Assembly (NCBI GenBank): GCA_938015595.1 | Contig: CALLPI010000005.1 | Coordinates: 124,001 to 188,000 of the forward strand | Direction: 5' to 3' | DNA length: 64,000 nt | Source: an uncultured Saprospiraceae bacterium | GTDB taxonomy: Bacteria > Bacteroidota > Bacteroidia > Chitinophagales > Saprospiraceae | In this document: positions 8,811-18,689 of the stretch, one piece after another | Numbering within the stretch: position 1 is the stretch's first letter | Layout of the letters: each line of letters opens with the position of its first letter | The notes under the pieces: generated by a model | What the model was told of the DNA's origin: nothing | The model's input: the letters and a program-made list of their open reading frames with translations, nothing else | Database searches by the model: none | Made by a program: the position numbers and the translations under genes

Positions 8811-10310
8811 TTACCCTACCGGAAATGCTTTGCTGATTTCATTGGCGACCACCTGGCCGCTGATGAGGCTGGGCGGTACGCCTGGCCCAGGGGTGGTCAA
8901 TTGACCTGTGTAAAAAAGATTGCTCACCTTGCGGTTTTTGAGCTTGGGCTTTAGAAAGGCTGTTTGCAGGAGGGTGTTGGCCAAGCCGTAAGCATTGCCT
9001 TTGAATGCGTGGTAATCTCGCTGAAAATCTCGGTGTGCGTACGAGCGGCGATATCTCACATAAGAACGCACATCCTCGCCCAAGTGCTGCTCCAAGCGCT
9101 GCATGACTTTGTGGTAGTATTTTTCACGGATGGCGTCATCATCGTCTTGCAGCCCTGGCGCCAGCGGTATGAGAATAAACAAATTTTCACAACCTTCGGG
9201 TGCTACGGAGGGGTCTGTCACCGATGGCGCGCATACGTAAAATAGAGGCTCGGCGGGCCAGCTCGGTGTTTCGTAAATCTCGCGGGCATGCCGGCTGAAG
9301 TCAGCATCGAAAAACAGGTTGTGATGCCGCAGCCCCCGCAGGCGTTTGCTCACCCCCAGGTAAAACAATAGGCTGGACGGCGCCATCACGCGCGATTCCC
9401 AATAAGATGCCGAATAGTTGCGCTGCGCCGGCTCCAACAGTTGTTGATCCACATGCTGATAATCGGCTGAGGCTACTACCACATCTGCGTGGTATTCGCC
9501 CTTGGAGGTAATGACCTTGCTGGCATGGCCATTGGGTACGTATATTTGTTTGACTTCCTCTTCCAGCCGGATATCCACACCCAGTTCTGTACAGAGCTTC
9601 GCCATGCCTTCCACAATTTTGTACATACCACCCATGGGATACCATGTACCTAGCACCATGTCGGCGTAGTTCATCAGGCTGTACAAAGCAGGTGTTTTTT
9701 GAGGCGTAGCCCCTAGAAAGAGTACCGGGAACTCTAACAGTTGAATGAGATACTCGTTCTTGAACAACTTGCGAATGTGCCGCGAAATAGACTGGAACAT
9801 CTGCAATCGAAACAGGCTGAGCAAGATACGTACATCTGCGAACTCCAGTATGGAATTTCCGGGCTTGTGTACAAAGTCGTTCATGCCGGTCTCGTATTTG
9901 TACTTGGCTTCAGCCAAAAAACGGCGCAATTGTTGGCTGCTTCCAGGCTCATACTGCTCGAACAGCGCATAGAGGCCCTCTATGGATGCTGGCACGTCCA
10001 TGCGGTGATTTGCACCAAAGACTACCGTGTAGGAGGGGTCGAGTCGTATCAATTCATAATAATCTGTTGGAGACTTACCAAAACGTGCAAAAAACTGCTC
10101 GAATACATCAGGCATCCAATACCAGGATGGCCCCATGTCAAACATGAAACCTTCGGCCTCAAACTTGCGTGCACGGCCGCCGGGTACACTGTTCTTTTCC
10201 AATACAGTGACCTTGTACCCCTTCTGAGCAAGCGTTGCGGCAGCAGACAGACCAGAGAAACCAGAACCAATAACAGTAACTTTCGTAGGCAAAACGTCGA
10301 GTTTTGTCAC
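8811..10310 (-). CDS. crtI: Phytoene desaturase
   Basis: A 499-residue FAD-dependent CrtI-type desaturase. The dinucleotide-binding motif VTVIGSGFSGLSAAATLAQ is followed by VLEKNSVPGGRARKF and the signature GFMFDMGPSWYWMPDVFE, which marks the phytoene-desaturase branch in Bacteroidota. The C-terminal signature FYTGQLTTPGPGVPPSLIS is intact. It converts phytoene to lycopene. The start codon is GTG (10310-10308), and I see no Shine-Dalgarno site. It heads the carotenoid run. Confidence 0.93.
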   Translation of the reverse strand: MTKLDVLPTKVTVIGSGFSGLSAAATLAQKGYKVTVLEKNSVPGGRARKFEAEGFMFDMGPSWYWMPDVFEQFFARFGKSPTDYYELIRLDPSYTVVFGANHRMDVPASIEGLYALFEQYEPGSSQQLRRFLAEAKYKYETGMNDFVHKPGNSILEFADVRILLSLFRLQMFQSISRHIRKLFKNEYLIQLLEFPVLFLGATPQKTPALYSLMNYADMVLGTWYPMGGMYKIVEGMAKLCTELGVDIRLEEEVKQIYVPNGHASKVITSKGEYHADVVVASADYQHVDQQLLEPAQRNYSASYWESRVMAPSSLLFYLGVSKRLRGLRHHNLFFDADFSRHAREIYETPSWPAEPLFYVCAPSVTDPSVAPEGCENLFILIPLAPGLQDDDDAIREKYYHKVMQRLEQHLGEDVRSYVRYRRSYAHRDFQRDYHAFKGNAYGLANTLLQTAFLKPKLKNRKVSNLFYTGQLTTPGPGVPPSLISGQVVANEISKAFPVG

Positions 10311-10373
10311 TACAACAGCGAACTGGCAGGTTTGTTTAATTTTCTAAAGCAAAACATTAAACACGATGTAAGC

Positions 10374-10850
10374 CTACTGCTGTGGTATGGCACTGCGCAC
10401 TTGCGAGAGTATTTGGTCGTAGTATGCTCTGCCTTGAGGGGTCATAATGTTGGCATAAGTTGGCTTTCTGTCTTGATAAAACAAAAAGTAATCCCCTCCG
10501 ACGCCGATGTAGATATCAGCTTCTAACAGTGTTTCTGTACCGGCTTGATAGAATATCCTACCAATAGGCTGGCTTCCTGGGGTGTGCACAGCCGGTGCGT
10601 CGGAGATCTGTTGGAGTGTACTGCGTACGCTAGAGGCTTCATCGGTACTCATACTGAAGGAAGGGTTGTACATGATGAAATCAATATGGTTACAGTTGGA
10701 CACCAGCATTCGCAAAGTCTCAATTGGCAAAGTAGGCATAGTATTGCCTGGTGTTTGCGGCGTACTGGTTTCCTTACTTTTGGGTTTGCAACTCCAGTTA
10801 GCCAGCACCAACATTGCTGCTACGGTAAATACAACAAGCCAATTTCTCAT
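10374..10850 (-). CDS. Small lipoprotein of unknown function
   Basis: A 158-residue protein with a lipoprotein signal (lipobox LANWSC, Cys21), then a Lys/Ser/Thr/Pro-rich linker and a compact C-terminal domain containing NCNHIDFIMYNPSFSMS and ADIYIGVGGDYFLFY. I recognise no family. It lies 63 bp upstream of crtI on the same strand, with its own promoter-like -7 box, so read-through into the carotenoid genes is possible. It probably sits in the outer membrane or its inner face. Confidence 0.7.
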   Translation of the reverse strand: MRNWLVVFTVAAMLVLANWSCKPKSKETSTPQTPGNTMPTLPIETLRMLVSNCNHIDFIMYNPSFSMSTDEASSVRSTLQQISDAPAVHTPGSQPIGRIFYQAGTETLLEADIYIGVGGDYFLFYQDRKPTYANIMTPQGRAYYDQILSQVRSAIPQQ

Positions 10851-10871
10851 TTTTTACGCTTGATTTACTGG

Positions 10872-10879
10872 CAAAGGTA
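10872..10879 (-). promoter_or_regulatory. -7 box (TACCTTTG) upstream of the small lipoprotein gene
   Basis: TACCTTTG on the minus strand (10879-10872) is a perfect TAnnTTTG match, 21 bp before the ATG at 10850. The matching -33 position holds TTTT rather than TTTG at 20-bp spacing, so the call rests mainly on the -7 box. Confidence 0.45.
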
Positions 10880-11028
10880 CGAAAAAATCCTTCAGGCATA
10901 AAACGAATGCTGCCGAGGGCAAAATTCGCCTGGGCGCCTATTGGCTTGGGCGCAAATCAAATTGTCGTTCAGGCTGTGCTACGGACTTATGGCTGAGCTA
11001 ATGGCTTCGTGTTTGTGTGGCGCGCCGC

Positions 11029-11652
11029 TTACTCCAGCAGTGCCAGCAGTTCGCTCAGTATCATGGCTGTAGCGCCCCACACAATGTGGTCTTGTACCAT
11101 GAAGCAGGGCACTTGTGGTAGTACAAGGCCTTGGCTCAGCGCAATATCAACGCGCTTTTGGGCGGCAGGATTCTGTAGCCAGATCAGGGGTGCTTCGAGG
11201 ATGCACTGTACTTCCTTCAATTGTGGCGTCATGAGCGGAGTGTCAGATACAAAGCCCACAAAAGGATGCACGTGAAAGTTGCTGACGGGGATGTACAGGT
11301 CGGTAAGTGCACCGATGACCTGTACATCCTGGCGGGGTACACCGATCTCCTCTTCGGTTTCGCGCAGGGCAGTATCTAGCAGGGAGCGGTCCAAGAGGGG
11401 GTCAAAGCTACCGCCTGGAAAACTGACTTGCCCGCTGTGGCGGTCCTGGGCATTGTCGTTCACGCGCAGCATCAGCGCCACGTGCCATTGGTCAGCGCGC
11501 GGGTACAGCAGGGCCAACACACCCGCTTTTCGTGCATGGTCGGGTGGCTCTGCGTACAGTTTTCGCCCCACATGTGCCATGTGGAACTGCGCAACTCTAC
11601 CTGGCAAGGGCTTGCCGAGCGCGTGCTGGAGTTGTGTAATCAGTTCGTACAT
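11029..11652 (-). CDS. Nudix hydrolase, CoA pyrophosphatase-like (NudL type)
   Basis: A 207-residue Nudix protein. HSGQVSFPGGSFDP followed by TALRETEEEIGV matches the NudL/CoA-diphosphatase branch, in which a conserved H-x-G-Q-V-x-F-P-G-G precedes the Nudix box. These enzymes cleave CoA and derivatives to phosphopantetheine and 3',5'-ADP. The catalytic Glu residues of RETEEE are present. The gene is divergent from the second CrtI-family gene, about 97 bp apart. Substrate is inferred from motif similarity only. Confidence 0.82.
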   Translation of the reverse strand: MYELITQLQHALGKPLPGRVAQFHMAHVGRKLYAEPPDHARKAGVLALLYPRADQWHVALMLRVNDNAQDRHSGQVSFPGGSFDPLLDRSLLDTALRETEEEIGVPRQDVQVIGALTDLYIPVSNFHVHPFVGFVSDTPLMTPQLKEVQCILEAPLIWLQNPAAQKRVDIALSQGLVLPQVPCFMVQDHIVWGATAMILSELLALLE

Positions 11653-11749
11653 AGTGCATGAGCAACACGATAGGTGCCAGTCTGGTTGTACATGTCAGAA
11701 AACCATTCTGTGCTTGCGCTGTTCCACTTGCCAAAAATTGGGAGCACAT

Positions 11750-13225
11750 ATGAGAGTCGCAGTCATTGGTGCAGGTGTTGCTGGCTTGGCGCTAGCCGTA
11801 CGCTTAGCTTCTGCTGGGCATGAAGTAGATGTTTTTGAAGCCAATGACCAACCTGGGGGCAAGCTCTCGGAGTTCAGTATGGAGGGGTATCGCTTCGATG
11901 CTGGGCCCTCGCTCTTTACCATGCCGCAGTATGTGGAAGAGTTGTTTGCGCTGGCTGGTCAAGACATGGCGCCACATTTTCAATACCAAAGGCTGCCGGT
12001 GTTGTGCCAGTACTTCTGGAACGACCACACCCGGCTGACAGCCCATGCCGACGCCCATGCCTTTGCCCGCGAAGTAGAGCAAACCCTCGGCGTACCAACT
12101 ACCCGTACACTCGAAGCGCTGCGCGATAGCGAGCGCAAGTACCAGCTCACGGGGCGTATTTTCTTAGAGCAATCGCTGCACAAGGCCGCTACCTGGTGTC
12201 AAACGGATGTGCTCAGAGCCCTACTACAACTGCCGCGCTATGACCTGTTTACTACCATGAATGCTGCGAACGAACGGCGCCTGAAGCATCCCAAATTAGT
12301 ACAACTCTTCAATCGCTTTGCTACCTACAATGGCTCTAACCCCTATCGCACGCCGGGTTTGCTCACCATCATTCCGCATTTTGAGCACGGCATAGGGGCG
12401 TTTTATCCGCAGGGCGGTATGTACAGCATAGCTAAAGCACTATGGTGGCTGGCTGAGCGCCAAGGCGTGCGCTTTCGATTTCGCACTCCGGTGTCAGGCA
12501 TCGAAGTTAAAAGCAGGCGCGTTGTCGGTATTCGCATCGGGGCAGAAGTACTGCCGTTCGACGCTGTGGCCAGCAATATGGATATATGGTTTACTTATCG
12601 CAAACTTATGCCTGACCAGCCCGCGCCGGAGCGCGTGTTGCATCAGGAGAAATCCACCTCTGCACTTATATTTTACTGGGGCATACGCCGGCAGTTTACT
12701 GAGTTGGACCTGCACAACATCTTTTTTAGCCAGGACTACCGCCATGAGTTTGATTGCCTTACCCAAGGCGCCATCAGCGACGATCCCACCATTTATGTCA
12801 ATATCACCTCCAAATATACCCCCGCCGATGCTCCACCCGGCTGCGAAAACTGGTTCACTATGGTAAACGCACCCTACAATGCTGGCCAAGACTGGGATAT
12901 GCTCATAGACCATACCCGCCAACGCTTGCTGGCCAAGCTCTCTAGCGTGTTGGGCACGCCCATAGAGCCGCTCATTGCCTGCGAAAGCGTGCTGGACCCT
13001 CGCGGCATTGAGCGCCGAACAGCTTCGCACCTGGGTGCTTTGTATGGCGCAAGTTCCAACAATCGAATGGCAGCATTTTTGCGGCATCCCAATTTCAGCC
13101 GGCGCATTCGGGGGCTGTACTTTTGCGGGGGCAGCGTGCATCCAGGGGGTGGCATCCCACTGGCATTACTTTCGGCTAGAATTGCCGCAGGGCTGTTGCA
13201 GGAAGATTTATTAACACTGGAGTAA
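11750..13225 (+). CDS. crtD: CrtI-family carotenoid desaturase, probable CrtD
   Basis: A 491-residue FAD enzyme. It begins MRVAVIGAGVAGLALAVRLA, then FEANDQPGGKLSEF and GYRFDAGPSLFTMPQYV. The GPSLFTMP form, rather than the GPSWYWMP form of the CrtI at 8811, points to the CrtD/C-3,4 desaturase branch. The C-terminus LYFCGGSVHPGGGIPLALLS is the family signature. I chose ATG at 11750, preceded by GGGAG; the upstream in-frame extension reads through the neighbouring divergent gene and is not credible. Together with the CruF-like hydratase, this suggests 1'-hydroxy-3',4'-didehydro carotenoids of the myxol/saproxanthin kind. Confidence 0.82.
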   Translation: MRVAVIGAGVAGLALAVRLASAGHEVDVFEANDQPGGKLSEFSMEGYRFDAGPSLFTMPQYVEELFALAGQDMAPHFQYQRLPVLCQYFWNDHTRLTAHADAHAFAREVEQTLGVPTTRTLEALRDSERKYQLTGRIFLEQSLHKAATWCQTDVLRALLQLPRYDLFTTMNAANERRLKHPKLVQLFNRFATYNGSNPYRTPGLLTIIPHFEHGIGAFYPQGGMYSIAKALWWLAERQGVRFRFRTPVSGIEVKSRRVVGIRIGAEVLPFDAVASNMDIWFTYRKLMPDQPAPERVLHQEKSTSALIFYWGIRRQFTELDLHNIFFSQDYRHEFDCLTQGAISDDPTIYVNITSKYTPADAPPGCENWFTMVNAPYNAGQDWDMLIDHTRQRLLAKLSSVLGTPIEPLIACESVLDPRGIERRTASHLGALYGASSNNRMAAFLRHPNFSRRIRGLYFCGGSVHPGGGIPLALLSARIAAGLLQEDLLTLE

Positions 13226-13508
13226 CAAATCTCTCCTGTTAATCCCCTACTATGTTTCCCCAAATTTAATTCTAGGTAAAATATTAGTTATTGTTATTCA
13301 AGTGATCGGCGGCTTGATGGCAGGGCCTTTAATTTTGCGAAGCTGGATTCATACCACTCAGTAGTAAGCTACGTCGCCGCTTCGCTTGGCAATGAATAGC
13401 AATGTATGGCTCTAACTCAATAGCAGCGTCAGAGCCGCCCTTGTGCCCCCTTACAAGCGTTGCGGGAAGCTAGCCTCGCTTCACGTCAAAACCAAATACG
13501 CTATTACT

Positions 13509-16500
13509 ATGAATCGAACCTTTATTCAATTGTTATTGATGGTGCTGTGGGCCTTACAGTCCGGCTTTGTGATGCAGGCGCAGACCATTATTACCCAGTG
13601 GAACTTCAACGGCAGTTCTGCCACTACGATACCCGGAGGTACATCCTCTCCCACGCCGGTTATAGGCAGTGGGATGGCCTCATTAGTGGGTGGTACCTCA
13701 GCTGCTTTTGCTAGTGGCGTAGCCAACGGGGGCTCTACCGACTCAGTGAATACTAGCCCGCCCAATTACGGTTGGAATGTCACCACCTTTGCTACGCAGA
13801 GCACTGGTGACAAAACCCGCGGCTTGCAGTTTCTGGTCAGTACTGTAGGATTCCAAAACATCACTGTGAGATGGGATCAGCGCCACTCTAATACTGCGCC
13901 GCGCCATGCGCAGTTTCAATACACGCTCGATGGCGGTAGCACTTGGATTGACTTTGGCGCGCCATTTGTGGGCAATGCCGGCGACACCTGGTTCAATAAT
14001 CGTTCGGTAGATTTAAGTGCTATCACTAGTGCCAACAACAATGCGCAGTTTGGCTTTCGCATAGTAGCTACCTTCGACCCTGCTTCTGGTACGGCTTACA
14101 CAGCCTCCAACTCCAGTAGTACTTATGCCACATCAGGTACCTGGCGTTTTGATATGGTGACGGTAAGTGGGTCTGTGCTGCCATCTCCGGGGATCATGCG
14201 CATCACCGAGTGGATGTACACTGGCGCCAATGGCGAGTTTGTAGAGTTTACTAACGTAGGTGGCTCGCCAGTGGATATGACTGGCTGGAGTTTTGACGAC
14301 AACAGCCGTGTGCCTGGCTCCGTGGACTTGAGCGCTTTCGGTATAGTACAGCCTGGCGAGTCCGTTATCCTCACCGAAGCCGCTGCCACTGCTTTTCGCA
14401 CTAGTTGGAACCTGTGCAATGCGGTGAAGGTCATCGGGGGTCTATCCGGCAGTAATAATCTGGGCCGCAACGACGAAATCAACCTCTACGATGCCGACGG
14501 CAACCTGGTAGATCGCCTTACCTATAATGACCAGGGCGCTCCGCCAGTAAATGGCCCACGCACGCAAAATGCAAGCGCCTGGGCTACGGCAGTTGCGCTA
14601 GGCAATAACACGGCCAACCTGTGGGTGCTCTCCACCACTGGCGATGCCGAGGGATCATATACCTCCACCGGCGGCGATGTAGGTAGCCCAGGCAAAAGCA
14701 CACTGGCCACAGTAGCCTTCGAGCCCTGTCCACCTTTGGCAGCTATCCGCATCACCGAGTGGATGTATCAGGGCGCCAATGGCGAATTCGTGGAATTTAC
14801 TAACGTGGGGAATGCACCAGTGGATATGACCGGCTGGAGTTTTGACGATAATAGCCGCACGCCTGGCTCTACCAGCTTGAGTGCTTTTGGTCTTGTAGCC
14901 CCTGGCGAATCTGTCATTCTCACTGAAGCCAATGCTGCAGCCTTCCGCACTGCCTGGAACCTTTGCGATGCAGTAAAAGTAATTGGCGGCCTGACCGACA
15001 ACTTAGGGCGCAACGACGAAATCAACCTCTACGATGCCGACGGCAACCTGGTAGATCGCCTCACCTACAATGACGAAGGCGCGGCTCCAGTGAATGGCCC
15101 ACGTACCCAGAATGCCAGTGCTTGGGCTGCAGCAGCTGCCCTGGGCAACAACCTGGCCAACCTGTGGGTGCTCTCTACCACCGGCGATGCCGAAGGATCA
15201 TATGCCTCCACCGGCGGCGATGTAGGTAGCCCAGGCAAGAGTACACGCGCTACGGTAGTTTTTATACCTTGCCCACCGCCCCGCCCCGATATGCGTATCA
15301 CTGAATGGATGTACTCTGGTGGCAATGGTGAGTTTGTGGAATTTACCAACGTGGGCAATACGCCCATTGACATGACCGGCTGGAGCTTTGACGACAATAG
15401 CCGCACTCCCGGCTCCGTGGACTTAAGCGCTTTTGGTACAGTACAGCCTGGCGAGTCCGTCATCCTCACCGAAGCAACCGCAGCCGATTTTCGAGCTAGT
15501 TGGAACTTGTGCGCCGCCGTGAAAGTCATTGGCGGTCTCTCTGGCGGCAATAATCTGGGACGCAGCGACGAAATCAACCTCTACGATGCCGAAGGTTTTC
15601 TGGTAGATCGCCTCACCTACAACGATGAAGGTGCTGCTCCAGTGAATGGCCCACGTACCCAGAATGCCAGTGCTTGGGCCACAGCAGCTGCGCTGGGCAA
15701 CAACCTGGCCAACCTCTGGGTGCTCTCCAGCGTAGGTGATGCTGAAAACTCCTACGCTTCGGCCCATAGTGCCATTGGCAACCCCGGAAGGAGCGCGCGT
15801 GCTGCGGTAACCTTTGACCCTTGCACAACCACCGGCGATGCGCCCGTGATTACCCTTGACCTGGTTGCTACCAACAATTATCTGGATGCCGGTCTCACTA
15901 CGCCGCCCACAGGTTCTCATCCTGTAAGCAGTGTAATAGCTGACCCCACCGACCCTATGAGCCTCTACGGCCTAGCCTTTACTCTGTCCGATGCCGATAC
16001 GCCCGTGAACGACCTTACGTTTAGCGTAGCCACCTCTAATTCTGCCGTGGCACCGCTGGCCAATATCCAGGTGACGGGGTCGGGCGCCAATCGCGTAGTG
16101 AAAATCACCCCAGCAAGCGTAGGTTATAGTACAGTGACTCTTACAGTCAGCGACGGCACCAACAGCGCCACTTTCCAGATACTGTATGCTGCCAGTGCTG
16201 CTTCGGCTACACCTGCCACCACCCGCTGGCATACCCAGGCGGCTGACGCCTCTGCCGCAGTACCGGCTGGCGGCGACTATATGTTTGTAGCCGACGACGA
16301 AGACCAGGTATTGCGCCTCTTTCATCGTGCTGAATCGGGCTTGCCGGTGGCAGGCTTTGACTTCACTTCTATGCTGGGCCTGACTGACCTGAGCAGTGGC
16401 GGGCCTCGTGAAGTGGATATTGAAGGTGCTTTCCGCGTTGGCAATCGCATATACTGGATTGGCTCACACGGCAACGCCTCTGCCGGCCAGAATCGCCCTA

Positions 16501-18572
16501 ACCGCCGGCGTCTCTTTGCTACCGACATCATCGGCAGCGGCGCAGTTGCTACTCTGAACTATGTAGGCCGCTACGACAATCTACGTCAGGACCTCGTGAC
16601 CTGGGGCGACGCTAATGGCTATAATTTCTCAGCCTCCGTACCCAGCCCAGTATTACCTACTGCACCCAACGGCTTCAATATTGAAGGCTTTACTATGGCA
16701 CCCGATGGAACTACAGCCTACATTGGTTTTCGTGCACCGTTGGTACCTCTACCTGCCCGCGACAAAGCGCTCATTGCACCCATCCAGAACTTTGAAGCAT
16801 GGTTTAACAACGGTGCGCCCGCTGGTTCGCCCTCCATCGGCGCTCCTATTGAACTCGACCTTGGCGGGCGCTGCATCCGCAGCATCGAGTGTAACGCCAA
16901 TGGCTGCATCATCGTAGCTGGCAGCACCAACGAAACGCCTAACTTCAAGCTCTACACCTGGACGGGCAACCCCGCCGATGCCCCGCGCCCCCGCAGTGCC
17001 GACCTTAGCACTATGACCCCTGAAGCCTTGGTAGAACTGCCCGCCGGCAACTTTCTCGGCACTGCCGGCGACAACCTCACAGTACAGCTCATCAGCGACA
17101 ATGGTACTACAGATTTCTACAACAGCAGCCAGGAAGCCAAGGACCTGCCCAACAATAACCACAAAAAATTCCGCAGTGATATTGTAACCCTTGGCCCCGT
17201 GGATCTCTCTGCCCCCACTGTTGCCCAGGCTGCTCAGAACCTCAGCGTAGAATGCGATGGTGCTGGCAACACCGCCCAGCTCAGCGCCTGGCTGGCCAAT
17301 CACGGCGGCGCTACGGCCAACGTAGCCTGTGCTCCAGCCCAGTGGACGTACGAACAAATAGGTGCTACTACTGCTTATCCGCTGTGCACTACTTACCGCT
17401 TCACCATAACCGACGACTGTGGTCGTACTGCCCAGACTCAAGCCACCTTCTGCATACAAGACAACACCCCGCCCGGCGTCACCTGTTCTAACCTAACTCT
17501 AACCTTTAACGGCCAGGGCAGTATCTCACTCAATCCAGCACAGTTGGTCACGGCAAATGACGCATGCGGCATTGCCAATATCCAGCTCAGCCCCTCTATA
17601 GTGACCTGCAACCAGATTGGCCAAAACGTACCCGTTACGGTAATTGTAACCGACGTGGCTGGCAATGTATCTACTTGCACCAGTACCGTGAGCGTGACGG
17701 GGCTGCCCTGCAACTGGCAGCAGAACCCCAACGGTGTAAACTGTAGTGATGGCAGCAGTTTTAGCTTAAATGCCCAGACTGGCATATGGACAGGTACGAG
17801 CACCAACTGCTTCTACAGCACACCCTTCAATAGCGATGTCATAGCCTACACACAGCGCACGCTGTGTGGCAATGGCAGTATCACCGCGCAGGTGACTAGT
17901 ATCGCGGGTGGTGGCTGGGCTGGTATCATCGTACGCGAGAACAGTACGCCCGGCGCCAAGAAAGTACAACTCATGACCAACCTCAGCAACTTACATCGCC
18001 GCGAAGTGCGTACTGCTACTAACGGAGCTGCCACAATCCAGCAATTCCCGGCCAACAACCGCTATTGGCTGCGCATTGTGCGTCAGGGCAATCAGTTTAC
18101 CGGCTTGGTGTCGCCCGACGGTGTAGCTTGGTTTTTAGTCATGGCTACTACAGTGGACATGCCCAACTGCATAGAAATGGGCTTGGTCATTACCAACCTG
18201 AACCCCAACAGCACGGTGACAGCTACCTTTGCCAACGTAGTAACCAGCGGCAACAGCGCCCTCCTGATGCCTGCTGCTGGCCATGAGGCACCGGCTGCTA
18301 TTGGCGAGGAAGTAACCTTGCAGGCCTGGCCAAACCCCAGCGCTGGCCTGGTACAAGTGGACTTGCGCGTCCTTCAGGGTCGTTTCGCTAAGGTGCAGCT
18401 TTGGAATGCCGCCGGTCAAATGCAGTGGCAACGCCTCCTCAACGATACGCCCGAACGCCTAGAAATAGACCTCTGGCCCCTGCCCAGTGGGGTATATTAC
18501 CTGCGCATAGAGAGTGAAGGCATGCGTCCCCAGACGCTGCGCTTGGTGCGCGCAGGGCTGGACAGACCGTAA
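13509..18572 (+). CDS. Giant T9SS-secreted protein with three lamin-tail domains
   Basis: A 1687-residue secreted protein with a signal peptide (start chosen at 13509; an upstream ATG adds a non-signal stretch). Order of parts: an N-terminal beta-sandwich-like region to about 225; three lamin-tail (LTD) domains from about 231, 414 and 596, each starting RITEWMY; a cadherin-like stretch near 780-880; a DUF3616-like region from about 905 (GGDYMFVADDEDQVLRLFHR); HYR/Ig-like segments near 1235-1395; a concanavalin-like domain near 1400-1580; and a type A T9SS sorting domain (QAWPNPSAGLVQVDL to the end). It is exported by T9SS and probably attached at the cell surface. LTDs often accompany nucleases or phosphatases, but no catalytic site is evident. 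Confidence 0.88.
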   Translation: MNRTFIQLLLMVLWALQSGFVMQAQTIITQWNFNGSSATTIPGGTSSPTPVIGSGMASLVGGTSAAFASGVANGGSTDSVNTSPPNYGWNVTTFATQSTGDKTRGLQFLVSTVGFQNITVRWDQRHSNTAPRHAQFQYTLDGGSTWIDFGAPFVGNAGDTWFNNRSVDLSAITSANNNAQFGFRIVATFDPASGTAYTASNSSSTYATSGTWRFDMVTVSGSVLPSPGIMRITEWMYTGANGEFVEFTNVGGSPVDMTGWSFDDNSRVPGSVDLSAFGIVQPGESVILTEAAATAFRTSWNLCNAVKVIGGLSGSNNLGRNDEINLYDADGNLVDRLTYNDQGAPPVNGPRTQNASAWATAVALGNNTANLWVLSTTGDAEGSYTSTGGDVGSPGKSTLATVAFEPCPPLAAIRITEWMYQGANGEFVEFTNVGNAPVDMTGWSFDDNSRTPGSTSLSAFGLVAPGESVILTEANAAAFRTAWNLCDAVKVIGGLTDNLGRNDEINLYDADGNLVDRLTYNDEGAAPVNGPRTQNASAWAAAAALGNNLANLWVLSTTGDAEGSYASTGGDVGSPGKSTRATVVFIPCPPPRPDMRITEWMYSGGNGEFVEFTNVGNTPIDMTGWSFDDNSRTPGSVDLSAFGTVQPGESVILTEATAADFRASWNLCAAVKVIGGLSGGNNLGRSDEINLYDAEGFLVDRLTYNDEGAAPVNGPRTQNASAWATAAALGNNLANLWVLSSVGDAENSYASAHSAIGNPGRSARAAVTFDPCTTTGDAPVITLDLVATNNYLDAGLTTPPTGSHPVSSVIADPTDPMSLYGLAFTLSDADTPVNDLTFSVATSNSAVAPLANIQVTGSGANRVVKITPASVGYSTVTLTVSDGTNSATFQILYAASAASATPATTRWHTQAADASAAVPAGGDYMFVADDEDQVLRLFHRAESGLPVAGFDFTSMLGLTDLSSGGPREVDIEGAFRVGNRIYWIGSHGNASAGQNRPNRRRLFATDIIGSGAVATLNYVGRYDNLRQDLVTWGDANGYNFSASVPSPVLPTAPNGFNIEGFTMAPDGTTAYIGFRAPLVPLPARDKALIAPIQNFEAWFNNGAPAGSPSIGAPIELDLGGRCIRSIECNANGCIIVAGSTNETPNFKLYTWTGNPADAPRPRSADLSTMTPEALVELPAGNFLGTAGDNLTVQLISDNGTTDFYNSSQEAKDLPNNNHKKFRSDIVTLGPVDLSAPTVAQAAQNLSVECDGAGNTAQLSAWLANHGGATANVACAPAQWTYEQIGATTAYPLCTTYRFTITDDCGRTAQTQATFCIQDNTPPGVTCSNLTLTFNGQGSISLNPAQLVTANDACGIANIQLSPSIVTCNQIGQNVPVTVIVTDVAGNVSTCTSTVSVTGLPCNWQQNPNGVNCSDGSSFSLNAQTGIWTGTSTNCFYSTPFNSDVIAYTQRTLCGNGSITAQVTSIAGGGWAGIIVRENSTPGAKKVQLMTNLSNLHRREVRTATNGAATIQQFPANNRYWLRIVRQGNQFTGLVSPDGVAWFLVMATTVDMPNCIEMGLVITNLNPNSTVTATFANVVTSGNSALLMPAAGHEAPAAIGEEVTLQAWPNPSAGLVQVDLRVLQGRFAKVQLWNAAGQMQWQRLLNDTPERLEIDLWPLPSGVYYLRIESEGMRPQTLRLVRAGLDRP
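14199..15837 (+). repeat. Three tandem lamin-tail repeat units, about 182 codons each
   Basis: Units begin at 14199, 14748 and 15294, i.e. periods of 549 and 546 bp. Long stretches are identical at the DNA level, for example around the codons for DEINLYDADGNLVDRLTYND and NGPRTQNASAW. Unit 3 diverges at its end (SSVGDAENSYASAHSAIGN against STTGDAEGSY.STGGDVGS). This indicates fairly recent internal duplication. Confidence 0.9.
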
Positions 18573-18610
18573 TCAGATACATAAATACTCGGGCGAATTC
18601 CTGAGTGTTT

Positions 18611-18659
18611 AAAAACTTCAGGCGGCGAGGGCTATGGTCTTTGCCGCCTGAAGTTTTTT
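18611..18659. terminator. Bidirectional intrinsic terminator
   Basis: A perfect 16-bp stem: 18611-18626 pairs with 18643-18658, with a 16-nt loop. It is A-rich on the left and T-rich on the right, so it works as a rho-independent terminator on both strands. It lies between the convergent T9SS cargo gene and tamL. Confidence 0.88.
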
Positions 18660-18689
18660 GTACGAACGTTAGCAGCGTGGTTGCTTCCT

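Noticed and set aside
11279-11749. Upstream extension of the second CrtI-family protein
   Set aside because: It would overlap the divergent Nudix gene and place 157 unrelated residues before the FAD-binding motif.
13443-13508. Earlier start for the T9SS cargo gene
   Set aside because: The added 22 residues spoil the signal peptide, which begins properly at 13509.
14199-15837. Regular repeats as a possible CRISPR array
   Set aside because: Units are about 550 bp and code for protein domains in frame.
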